64,000 nt of DNA from an uncultured Gammaproteobacteria bacterium (lineage in GTDB: Bacteria; Pseudomonadota; Gammaproteobacteria; Pseudomonadales; Pseudohongiellaceae), in NCBI GenBank assembly GCA_937898685.1, contig CALEJT010000077.1:1-64000 (forward strand), in the 5' to 3' direction. The translations under genes and the position numbers were made by a program. The notes under the pieces are model-generated. The model did no database searches. It saw only the letters and a list, made by a program, of their open reading frames with translations, and was not told where the DNA came from. This document shows positions 57,901-64,000 of the stretch, in pieces. Position 1 is the stretch's first letter, and each line of letters begins with the position of its first letter.

Positions 57901-58789
57901 ACACCAATACGTCGCGATAACTCTGCGGTTTCTGGCGTTCCAGCTGGCGGATGTATTCGTAGGCTGCCACCACCCGTTCGGGCAGTTCGAGATCTTCGCT
58001 TTGTTCTTCGGGAGGCAGGTAATGGATGTCTACCGGATAGGTGCGGCCCGAGACTTCGATCACCGGCGCGTCGTTGAAATGACGCGAGAAACTTTCCACG
58101 TCGATCGTCGCCGAAGTGATGATCACCTTGAGGTCGGGGCGCTTCGGCAACAGGCGCTTCAGATAGCCCAACAGAAAATCGATGTTGAGCGAACGCTCGT
58201 GCGCCTCGTCGATGATCAGCGTGTCGTAGCGATTGAGGTAGGGATCGTTCTGCGTTTCCGCCAGCAGGATGCCATCGGTCATCAACTTGATGAGCGTGTT
58301 GTCACCACTGGTGTCGGTGAAACGTACCTGGAAGCCCACCTGCTGCCCCACCGGCACGCCGAGTTCACCGGCGATGCGCGTGGCAACGGTGGAAGCGGCG
58401 AGTCGCCGCGGCTGCGTGTGGCCGATCATGCCGCACAGGCCGCGTCCCAGTTCGAGACAGAGCTTGGGAATCTGCGTGGTCTTACCGGACCCCGTGGCGC
58501 CGGCGATGATGACCACCTGATGGTTGCGCACCAGTTCCTTGATGTCCTCGACGCGCTGGCTTACGGGCAGATCGGCGGGATATTCGATGTGCGGAACCTG
58601 CAGACGACGTGCCTGCACCGCCGCCAGGGAGGCAGCGAGACGCTCCTGCAGTTTCTGCAGCCGTTCCTGAAAATCGGGCGCAGTGCGTTCGCGCCGCAGG
58701 CGACGCAGGGCGCTGTACAAGGCATGACGATCCTTGCTCAGGCAGGCATCGAGTCTGCCTTCGAGTTCTGCGAGAGAAACCACGGACAT
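54905..58789 (-). CDS. hrpA: ATP-dependent RNA helicase HrpA
   Basis: 1294-residue DEAH-box helicase, implicated in E. coli in rescuing collided ribosomes. Motif I is IIAGATGSGKTTQIPKLCLE (about 85-104), motif II DEAHERSLN, motif III TSATID, and motif VI QRAGRCGRLGPG. Helicase-associated and OB-like domains follow, then the long C-terminal DUF3418 region. The ATG at 58789 begins MSVVSLAELEGRLD; a TTG at 58804 is also in frame. Neither has a clear ribosome site. Confidence 0.95.
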   Translation of the reverse strand: MSVVSLAELEGRLDACLSKDRHALYSALRRLRRERTAPDFQERLQKLQERLAASLAAVQARRLQVPHIEYPADLPVSQRVEDIKELVRNHQVVIIAGATGSGKTTQIPKLCLELGRGLCGMIGHTQPRRLAASTVATRIAGELGVPVGQQVGFQVRFTDTSGDNTLIKLMTDGILLAETQNDPYLNRYDTLIIDEAHERSLNIDFLLGYLKRLLPKRPDLKVIITSATIDVESFSRHFNDAPVIEVSGRTYPVDIHYLPPEEQSEDLELPERVVAAYEYIRQLERQKPQSYRDVLVFLSGEKEIRDTADLLRKQQYPGVEILPLYARLSLREQQRVFEPHAGRRIVLTTNVAETSLTVPGIGYVIDSGLARISRYSVRNKIQRLPIEPISQASANQRAGRCGRLGPGTCVRLYSEEDFNNRPAFTDTEITRTNLASVILQMLALKLGNIEEFPFLEAPDSRAVRDGYRLLEELQAVDAKGQLLPLGRQMAKLPLDPRLARILLEAGKRHCLREALIIVSALSVQDPRERPLDKQQAADEAHRRFWHPESDFLAFVNLWDYVEEQRQNLGTNQFRKFCNSNYLSFMRVREWREVHRQLLLLCQELKLPVNHEPATYEEVHMSILSGFLSHVAWRLEDGGYLGARSRKYVMFPGSALHRKNVRWIVSAELVETSQLFARMNARVEPEWIEKQGMHLLRREYFEPHWEARQGQVLGYEKVLLYGLALVEKRKVNYGRVDPRIAREIFIREGLVQMQLRTRAPFYHANRATVQRVSELEERTRRRDILVDEETLFAFYDERLPQEVVDVTSLERWYFRLPKDAASKLLLRESDLMRTELAQEELAQFPQQLESGELKLDLQYAFAPGHERDGVSVDVPVSALKQLKAEDLDWLVPGLLREKCIALIKALPKALRKHFVPVPDVVAKVLPHLDASQGSLRTALARQLLRLTGVQLPPDCWDEVALPEHLVMNIRVLDERGQELASGRDLQQLREKLSATVQASISRAAGHQAERKGLTSWDFGELPQEQELGQGKLRIKAYPALVDHGDSVELKLFDSEYRASRATPFGVARLAMFASRQLVRYLQKELLQDPLRLPQLTSIGGREQLLDHLMLRAFTLALRLDESVPRDAAAFEARLAERRSQVVSVAQELQTLLYQILERRARLTKTLSQRCNSLQHLPLKQDVEAQLARLIAPGFLLETPELQLRQYPRYMQAIELRIEKFPLQMAKDKEWSKLIQDFERRYLERRDYCLRHEQVNQNLDEFRWLLEEFRVSLFAQQLGTRVPVSEKRLRKAWESV

Positions 58790-58856
58790 GAGCGGTAGGG
58801 CCAATTCGGGGGGCGCAAGTGTAAAGCAGATTGGCGCGCGAGTCCTGGTGCGGAGG

Positions 58857-59160
58857 CCACTCGCTCACGCGAGTGTCGTTCGGGCTGCGCACGGCGCTTT
58901 GCGCCGTAAACGCTCGAGTACCGTGTCGGGAAATTGGCCCTTGCAAACGGCTGCAACGCCTCGCTCGCCGTCCCCCCAGCCACTCGCTGCCGCGAGTGTC
59001 GTTCGGGCTGCGCACGGCGCTTTGCGCCGTAAACGCTCGAGTACCGTGTCGGGAAATTGGCCCTTGCAAACGGCTGCAACGCCTCGCTCGCCGTCCCCCC
59101 AGCCACTCGCTGCCGCGAGTGTCGTTCGGGCTGCGCACGGCGCTTTGCGCCGTAAACGCT
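58857..59160. repeat. 123-bp tandem repeat, about 2.5 units, with two hairpins per unit
   Basis: Units start at 58857, 58980 and 59103. The first two are 123 bases and nearly identical (the difference seen is TCAC versus TGCC near the start). The third stops after 58 bases. Each unit has the stem CACTCGC/GCGAGTG and the stem ACGGCGC/GCGCCGT with a TTT loop. Because 123 is a multiple of three, long spurious frames run through it on both strands. It fills the 376-base gap between hrpA and the DUF2333 gene. Confidence 0.95.
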
Positions 59161-59165
59161 TGCCC

Positions 59166-60170
59166 TCACCCCTGTCCCAACAGCAAGCGCAGATCCCGCA
59201 CGGCGGCGTTGGCGCGGGAAATGTAGCTGGCCATGGTGATGGAATGGTTGGCGACGAGGCCGAAACCGGAGCCATTGAGAATCATCGGACTCCACACCGT
59301 GCGCTGCGTGGCTTCGAGTTCACGCTGCACTTGCTGCAGGCTGGCCATCGCGTTCTTGTCTTCGAGCACCGGGCGGAAGTCGGTCTCCACGGCTCGCAGG
59401 AACAGCAGCAGTGCCCAGGCCGTACCGCGGGCTTCGTAGAAGACGTCGTCGATTTCGAGCCACGGTGTCTTCACGGTGAGCGTGGTGCGGATGTCAGTCG
59501 ACGCAGCCGCTGCCGTGGCACCGCCGATGTCGACGTTGAGGCGTTCCTGCGCAATGCTGGCCGACAGACGCTGCGACAAACTGCCCAAGCGCTTCTCCAC
59601 CAGGGACAACCATTCGTTGAGGTTGTCGGCACGCGCATAGAACTGTGCGCTCTGATCGTTCTCGTTCATCAGACGCGCCAGAAAACGCTCCAGCCGCTCG
59701 CGCCCTGCTTGGTATTCACTTTCCGAGGATGGCAGCAACCAGGCGTCGTTCTGATAGTTGAAGTGCGGCTCGGCTTCGCTGAGATCGGGGTCTTCGCGCG
59801 ACTGCGTCTGCGAGCGGGTCATGTCGTTGCGCAGACTCTTGGCGAGATCACGCACTTGGTTCACCACACCGAATTCCCAGTTGGGAATGTCGTCCATGAA
59901 AAGACTGGGCGGCAGCACGTCGTTGCTCAGATAACCACCACGCTTATGCAGCAAGGTATCGACCACGCGACTCAGGGTGCTCACCACCGTGATGCCCGGC
60001 CATACCTTGTCGGGATCACCACCGACCCGCGCAAGCGCTTCAGCGTTGACGTCAAAGAGCTCTGGCTCATCGTCGTAGTAGAAGAACAACAGGGCGTTGA
60101 GGACCAGCAGCGCCAGCGCGCCTATGCTCAACGCAGCAGCAACGGGATGAGTTGGCAGAGACAATTTCAT
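59166..60170 (-). CDS. DUF2333 family protein
   Basis: 334 residues: one N-terminal membrane helix (about 12-32: ALSIGALALLVLNALLFFYY) and a large helical domain. Typical segments are GGYLSNDVLPPSLFMDDIPNWEFGVV, ARADNLNEWLSLVEKRLGSLSQRLSAS and TPWLEIDDVFYEARGTAWALL. Function is unknown. It is the last gene of the psp-like operon, 85 bases after pspC, which suggests a membrane-stress link. The start at 60170 lacks a strong ribosome site; a TTG at 60254 would add 28 residues. Confidence 0.8.
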   Translation of the reverse strand: MKLSLPTHPVAAALSIGALALLVLNALLFFYYDDEPELFDVNAEALARVGGDPDKVWPGITVVSTLSRVVDTLLHKRGGYLSNDVLPPSLFMDDIPNWEFGVVNQVRDLAKSLRNDMTRSQTQSREDPDLSEAEPHFNYQNDAWLLPSSESEYQAGRERLERFLARLMNENDQSAQFYARADNLNEWLSLVEKRLGSLSQRLSASIAQERLNVDIGGATAAAASTDIRTTLTVKTPWLEIDDVFYEARGTAWALLLFLRAVETDFRPVLEDKNAMASLQQVQRELEATQRTVWSPMILNGSGFGLVANHSITMASYISRANAAVRDLRLLLGQG

Positions 60171-60255
60171 CGGAGGCTCGACTCGTGGCGGGGTTGCAGC
60201 AATGGTAGCAAAGGCCACCATGAAGACCAGCGCCACAATGTGACGCTGGTCCAAC

Positions 60256-60990
60256 TCAGGACATCTTGCGGAATTCGCGGTTCAGACGGAAACGCGGTGA
60301 GGTGACGTAGGCCTCGATACGCGCCAGACGCACCTGCAGCATGGCGAACTTGCGCGCGCAGTACTGAAATTCGTGCCGCTTCGAAAAACGCGCGTTATTC
60401 ATGCGTGGTTCGAAGCCCGCCTCAGCCTGAGCTCGCGCGGCCTGCGGCGGAACCTCATGCGGAGCACTACCTGCGCGCGCCGCGTTGGCCGCAGCGGCAT
60501 GCGCACCTTGCGTGCCGAACACGCTGGATTCCTGGTAGTACAGTGCGATCGGTTTCTTGTCGATCACGAGCGCCGCGCCGAAGTAGAACAGTATGGGGAA
60601 CACGGTGAAGAGCACCAGCATGAGGAAGATCATGCGCACCGCGAACACGCTCACTTCGAGATAGTCGGCGATGCCGGCGCACACGCCCAACACCTTGCCT
60701 TCCTGCGTGTTGCGATAGAGCTTCTTCTTGTAGTCCACGTTCTTGAAGTGCGTGACCATGTGGCTCTCCGTGACTGCCTCGCGCACCTTGGCGGACGACT
60801 CGTCCAACAGGAACCACGCGGCAAAGTACAGCGGCACCAGGAACCAGGCGCCGAAGATCAAACAGCCGAGAAAGACCAGGCGCACGGTCCAGGGCGCGAC
60901 CTCGAGATATTTCGCCAGTCCCGCGCAAACACCGAGAAACTTGCGGTTTTCCCGATCGAGCTCGAGCTGACCTCTAGGCCTTAGCGTCAT
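60256..60990 (-). CDS. pspC: PspC protein with two PspC domains
   Basis: 244 residues, about twice the length of E. coli PspC. The first PspC domain (about 10-62) is NRKFLGVCAGLAKYLEVAP plus a membrane segment; the second (about 85-145) is KLYRNTQEGKVLGVCAGIADYL plus another. An Ala-rich linker and a basic C-terminal segment (MNNARFSKRHEFQYCARKFA) follow. PspC senses membrane damage and binds PspA. The start overlaps pspB by 17 bases behind GGGAGC. Confidence 0.93.
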   Translation of the reverse strand: MTLRPRGQLELDRENRKFLGVCAGLAKYLEVAPWTVRLVFLGCLIFGAWFLVPLYFAAWFLLDESSAKVREAVTESHMVTHFKNVDYKKKLYRNTQEGKVLGVCAGIADYLEVSVFAVRMIFLMLVLFTVFPILFYFGAALVIDKKPIALYYQESSVFGTQGAHAAAANAARAGSAPHEVPPQAARAQAEAGFEPRMNNARFSKRHEFQYCARKFAMLQVRLARIEAYVTSPRFRLNREFRKMS

Positions 60991-61213
60991 GCTGCTCCCT
61001 CCAGTCGGGTGCTTCTTCATCGAGGATCGACTCGAGCGTCTTGATGCGCTCGGCCATGTTGTCGGCGATGCGCAACAGCTCTTCGAGCTGGCGCGCCTCT
61101 TCCTCGGTGAAACCACTGGTACGTCGGTCGCGATACTTGTAATGCATGACGATCCACACGATGGGGATCGCCATGAACATCAATCCGGTAAGACTGCCGA
61201 TGATTGCTGCCAT
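60974..61213 (-). CDS. pspB: Phage shock protein B
   Basis: 79 residues: one membrane helix (MAAIIGSLTGLMFMAIPIVWIVMHY) followed by a cytoplasmic coiled coil (TEEEARQLEELLRIADNMAERIKTLESILDEE). It cooperates with PspC in signalling membrane stress to PspA. It lies between pspA and pspC in the operon and overlaps the latter. Confidence 0.92.
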   Translation of the reverse strand: MAAIIGSLTGLMFMAIPIVWIVMHYKYRDRRTSGFTEEEARQLEELLRIADNMAERIKTLESILDEEAPDWREQHDAKA

Positions 61214-61270
61214 TTCCTGCCTCTCGAACCTCGGCGGCGCGCGGATGGCACCGCGCGCCGGGTTGTCGTG

Positions 61271-61930
61271 TTACTGCTGTCCCAGCTTGGCCTTCAGAGC
61301 AGCCAGTTCCTGATCGATCTTGCTTTCCTTCTCCAGAGCCTCGAACTCCGCGGCGATGCCGCGCTTGCCGATGCCCTGCACTTCGATTTCGCTTTCCATC
61401 GCTTCGATCTTGCGTTCGAAGTGTTCGAAGCGATGCAGCGCCTGATCGATGTTGTAGTTGTGCAACTGCGCATTGACCGTGCGGCGCGTTTCGGTGGCAG
61501 TGTGACGCATCAGGATCGCTTTCTGGCGCGCCCGTGCATCGTTGAGCTTGGCCTGCAGCTGTTCGATCTCGCGGGTGAGTTTGTCCAGCGATTCATCCAG
61601 CTTGTCCATGTCGTGCTGCACCACCGCGATCACCTCGGTCACCGTGGCTTTTTCCAACAGCGCGGCCTTGGCGAGATCTTCACGACCCTTGCTCAGCGCC
61701 AGCTCGGCTTTCTGCTGCCAGTCTTCCACCTGACGGGCCAGCTTCTCGTTGCGACGCACGAGTTCCTTCTTGTCGGCCAGCACCTTGGCCGTGGTGCTGC
61801 GCACTTCCACCAAGGTCTCCTCCATTTCCTGGATGACCATGCGGATCATTTTTTCCGGATCCTCGGCCTTATCCAGCAGAGAGTTGATGTTGGCGTTGAT
61901 GATGTCGGACAGTCTCGAAAAGATTCCCAT
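61271..61930 (-). CDS. pspA: Phage shock protein A
   Basis: 219-residue ESCRT-III-like coiled-coil protein that coats damaged inner membrane and inhibits PspF. It starts MGIFSRLSDIINANINSLLDKAEDPEKMIRM (amphipathic helix then the DP turn) and has the long hairpin with ARQVEDWQQKAELALSKGREDLAKAALLEK. A strong GGAGG precedes the ATG. It follows the SHOCT lipoprotein gene by 20 bases. Confidence 0.97.
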   Translation of the reverse strand: MGIFSRLSDIINANINSLLDKAEDPEKMIRMVIQEMEETLVEVRSTTAKVLADKKELVRRNEKLARQVEDWQQKAELALSKGREDLAKAALLEKATVTEVIAVVQHDMDKLDESLDKLTREIEQLQAKLNDARARQKAILMRHTATETRRTVNAQLHNYNIDQALHRFEHFERKIEAMESEIEVQGIGKRGIAAEFEALEKESKIDQELAALKAKLGQQ

Positions 61931-61950
61931 TGTGTTTCCTCCAGCGGGGC

Positions 61951-62166
61951 TCAGCGCTCGCTCAAAAGACGAGCCTTGGCGCGCTCATACTGTTCGGTGG
62001 TGATGACGCCCGCGCTGTGAGCGCGGTCCAGATCCAGGAGCTCTTGACCCAGCGTCGGCTCGACGCGGTCGTGGCCGCTCCACTTGCCGCCTCCCTCCGG
62101 TGCGAAGATGCAGCCCCCTAGCGCCAGGGTTCCGATCACCAACAAACCGGTAAGCGTAATTCGCAT
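61951..62166 (-). CDS. Small SHOCT-domain lipoprotein, first gene of the psp operon
   Basis: 71 residues. A lipoprotein signal (MRITLTGLLVIGTLALGGC, lipobox LGGC at about 16-19) precedes a short linker and a C-terminal SHOCT-type helix (LLDLDRAHSAGVITTEQYERAKARLL). AGGAAGG lies before the ATG. It is the first gene behind the sigma-54 promoter, so it should be induced with pspA. E. coli has no such gene there. Confidence 0.85.
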   Translation of the reverse strand: MRITLTGLLVIGTLALGGCIFAPEGGGKWSGHDRVEPTLGQELLDLDRAHSAGVITTEQYERAKARLLSER

Positions 62167-62223
62167 GGTTCCTTCCTCTTGTTATCCGGTGGGTCCGCTG
62201 CGGGACCTTTACGCCTCCTGTAT

Positions 62224-62239
62224 TGCAGCCGGCGTGCCA
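62224..62239 (-). promoter_or_regulatory. Sigma-54 promoter of the psp operon
   Basis: The minus strand reads TGGCACGCCGGCTGCA (complement of 62224-62239). The invariant GG (-24) and GC (-12) are ten bases apart, and the sequence matches TGGCACG-N4-TTGCA at all but one position. Transcription would start about 45 bases before the lipoprotein ATG. Confidence 0.9.
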
Positions 62240-62256
62240 ACTCCAGCAGAAGCAAG

Positions 62257-62269
62257 CAACCATTTGATT
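62257..62269 (-). promoter_or_regulatory. IHF site between sigma-54 promoter and PspF upstream region
   Basis: The minus strand AATCAAATGGTTG (complement of 62257-62269) fits WATCAANNNNTTR exactly, about 18 bases upstream of the -24 element and within AT-rich flanks. The classical psp promoter uses IHF bending between PspF sites and the promoter. I could not identify the PspF sites themselves. Confidence 0.7.
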
Positions 62270-62384
62270 TAACAAATATATTTTCTGACCAATCGGATTT
62301 TTCCTGGCAACTCTTTTGGGTCCTAAACCAACATGTGGTAGTTTTCGCCGACCCTCACTAAGCCCCGCCGCGCAAGGAACACCG

Positions 62385-63416
62385 ATGACCCGCGACGTCG
62401 TTCAGCCCGATCGCATGCTTGGCGAATCGTCCAGCTTCCTGCAGATGCAGGAACACATCTCGCGTCTCGCGCCGCTCAACAAGCCGGTGTTGATCATCGG
62501 TGAACGCGGCACCGGCAAGGAACTGGTCGCGGCGCGTCTGCACTACCTCTCACCGCGTTGGCAGCAGGCCTTTCTCAAGATCAACTGCGCTGCCTTCAGC
62601 GACACCCTGCTCGAATCGCAACTTTTCGGCCACGAAATAGGGGCCTTTACCGGCGCCACCAAACAGCAGAAAGGTTATTTCGAACGCGCCGACGGCGGCA
62701 CGCTGTTCATGGATGAGCTCGCCAATACCTCGATGGCGGTGCAGGAAAAGATTCTACGCGTGACGGAATACGGTGAGATCGAACGTCTCGGTGGTACGCG
62801 CACCATGAACGTCGACGTGCGCCTCGTCGCTGCCACCAACGTCGACCTGCCGCAGCTCGCCGCCGAGGGCCGTTTTCGCGAGGACTTGCTCGATCGGCTG
62901 GCCTTCGACGTCATCACCTTGCCGCCCCTGCGCGAACGGCGTGACGACATCCTGATTCTCGCCCAGCATTTCGCGATCAACATGGTGAAGGAACTGGGGC
63001 GCGACTACTTCCCCGGCTTCTCGAAAACCGCGGCGAAAGCGCTGCTGGAATACGACTGGCCCGGCAACGTACGCGAACTCAAGAACGTAGTGGAACGTGC
63101 GGTCTATCAAAGCGATGCACCGGATGAACCGGTACGCAACGTCGTGTTCGATCCCTTCGCTTCGCCCTATCGCCCGCTGCGCAAAGCCACCTCGACCTCC
63201 TCCGGCGCGGCGTCCTCCTCCAACAAGAGCGAAGGCCCACCCGTGGTGCTCGGCAGTTTCAAGCAGCAGGTGCAGGACTACGAGATCAGCCTGCTCAAGG
63301 AAGCGCTGCGCCAGGCACAGTTCAATCAACGCAAGGCGGCCAAGCTGCTCGATCTCACCTACGACCAACTCCGCGGTTATCTGCGCAAGTACGGGCTACT
63401 CTCTCCCAAGGAGTAA
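62385..63416 (+). CDS. pspF: Sigma-54-dependent activator PspF
   Basis: 343-residue bacterial enhancer-binding protein without a receiver domain. The AAA+ core has Walker A IIGERGTGKELVAARLH, the sigma-54 contact loop GAFTGATKQQKGYFERA, Walker B GGTLFMDEL and the arginine-finger region. A Ser-rich linker (about 270-300) leads to a Fis-type helix-turn-helix (NQRKAAKLLDLTYDQLRGYL). It diverges from the psp operon it should activate; PspA restrains it. AAGGAAC precedes the ATG. Confidence 0.96.
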   Translation: MTRDVVQPDRMLGESSSFLQMQEHISRLAPLNKPVLIIGERGTGKELVAARLHYLSPRWQQAFLKINCAAFSDTLLESQLFGHEIGAFTGATKQQKGYFERADGGTLFMDELANTSMAVQEKILRVTEYGEIERLGGTRTMNVDVRLVAATNVDLPQLAAEGRFREDLLDRLAFDVITLPPLRERRDDILILAQHFAINMVKELGRDYFPGFSKTAAKALLEYDWPGNVRELKNVVERAVYQSDAPDEPVRNVVFDPFASPYRPLRKATSTSSGAASSSNKSEGPPVVLGSFKQQVQDYEISLLKEALRQAQFNQRKAAKLLDLTYDQLRGYLRKYGLLSPKE

Positions 63417-63590
63417 GCTAGCAATGTGCTAGCATCATTCGGAATAGGCGCACTTTCAAAATATTTCCGAATTTCTCACTTCCCAGTCCAAAACCCCTCG
63501 ACTATCTTCGGGCTCCCTGCTTCTCGGCCTTACAGGGAAAAGTAATAACAACTAAACAGTTAGCCCGACCTAGTTGGGCAAGGGGAACCC

Positions 63591-64000
63591 ATGAGAAGTA
63601 CTTTTCTGCTGGATCGCAGAACCAAACTTTGCCTTTCGATCTCCGCCATCCTTAATTCCGCTGTAGTCATGGCCCAACCGGTGGAGCCGGGCCTCGAGGA
63701 AATCCAGGTCACCGGCACCCGCATCCGCACCGTCGACGGCATGACGGCACCGACCCCAGTAACCGCCATCACCACCAACGAGTTGAAGGACTTCAACCCC
63801 GGCACGACCGTCGCCGCCCAGCTCGACAGCCTGCCGCAGTTCTTCGACACCCCCAACGCGCAACGCGGGGGCAACGCCATCAGCACCACCGCCGGTGGTT
63901 CCTATCTCAACCTGCGCGGCATGGGTCTGAACCGCACGCTGGTATTGCTCGACGGCACCCGTGTGGCGCCGGCCGACGCCCAGGGCGCGGTGAACGTGGA
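63591..64000 (+). CDS. TonB-dependent receptor, 5' part (runs off the window)
   Basis: About 136 residues are visible. A signal peptide (MRSTFLLDRRTKLCLSISAIL...VVMAQ) is followed by the TonB-box-like GLEEIQVTGTRIR. The plug domain then shows TPVTAITTNELKDFNPG, QLDSLPQFF, YLNLRGMGLNRTLVLLDGTRV. AGGGGAACCC lies before the ATG. The ligand cannot be told from the plug. The gene continues beyond 64000. Confidence 0.9.
   Translation, partial: MRSTFLLDRRTKLCLSISAILNSAVVMAQPVEPGLEEIQVTGTRIRTVDGMTAPTPVTAITTNELKDFNPGTTVAAQLDSLPQFFDTPNAQRGGNAISTTAGGSYLNLRGMGLNRTLVLLDGTRVAPADAQGAVNV

Noticed and set aside
58857..59160. Possible CRISPR array
   Set aside because: The unit is 123 bases with near-identical sequence throughout and no unique spacers; no cas genes are nearby.
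58831..59226. Open frames on both strands across the 123-bp repeat, with internally repeated proteins
   Set aside because: The repeat period is a multiple of three, so any open frame repeats. The sequences lack a ribosome site and family match, and the same DNA is open in several frames at once.

Overview
The window is a stretch of a gammaproteobacterial chromosome with moderately high GC and mostly housekeeping genes. The evidence is the gene order: gltA divergent from sdhCDAB-sucAB-lpd-sucCD; ftsK-lolA-rarA-crcB-serS-cysG; trxB-aat-bpt-infA next to clpA-clpS-cspD; nudJ-mnmA-hflD-purB-roxA; and a psp regulon. These clusters resemble Pseudomonas/Cellvibrio-type relatives. I cannot name a genus from the sequence alone.

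Layout: positions 1-708 hold the tail of an unknown gene and an AT-richer orphan gene. From 800 to 11826 (minus strand) lies one long TCA-cycle operon encoding succinate dehydrogenase, 2-oxoglutarate dehydrogenase, lipoamide dehydrogenase and succinyl-CoA synthetase, closed by a terminator at 741-770. Citrate synthase (gltA) diverges from it across a 415-base control region, followed by aspartase (aspA). After a 700-base gene-free stretch come tRNA-Glu, tRNA-Ala and gltX. Then follow arfB, an esterase-like hydrolase, cysH, a small haem-binding-motif protein, an acetyltransferase, cysG, serS, crcB, rarA, lolA and ftsK. Plus-strand trxB, aat, bpt and infA meet minus-strand clpA/clpS, and cspD diverges from clpS.

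From 35 to 44 kb are rluE, a moaC-moaD-moaE operon, nudJ-mnmA-hflD-purB-roxA, yceI, a protein phosphatase and two small unknown genes. A two-gene RND efflux system (44-48.5 kb) diverges from an aldo/keto reductase followed by a LysR regulator. Then come dusA, a TerB-like gene, a partner-switching pair (response regulator/PP2C phosphatase plus STAS protein), and hrpA. A 123-bp tandem repeat lies upstream of hrpA. The window ends with a psp operon (SHOCT lipoprotein-pspA-pspB-pspC-DUF2333), divergent pspF, and the start of a TonB-dependent receptor.

I did not find a clear new multi-gene defence or mobile system. The most interesting signals are: (1) a hairpin-bearing 123-bp tandem repeat at 58857-59160 with a diverged, structure-conserving copy near 15560-15640; (2) an extended psp operon with a consensus sigma-54 promoter and IHF site, a SHOCT lipoprotein as first gene and a double-domain PspC; (3) three half-sites of an unknown operator upstream of dusA; (4) paired direct repeats between the RND pump and the reductase; (5) palindromes in the sdhC-gltA control region.
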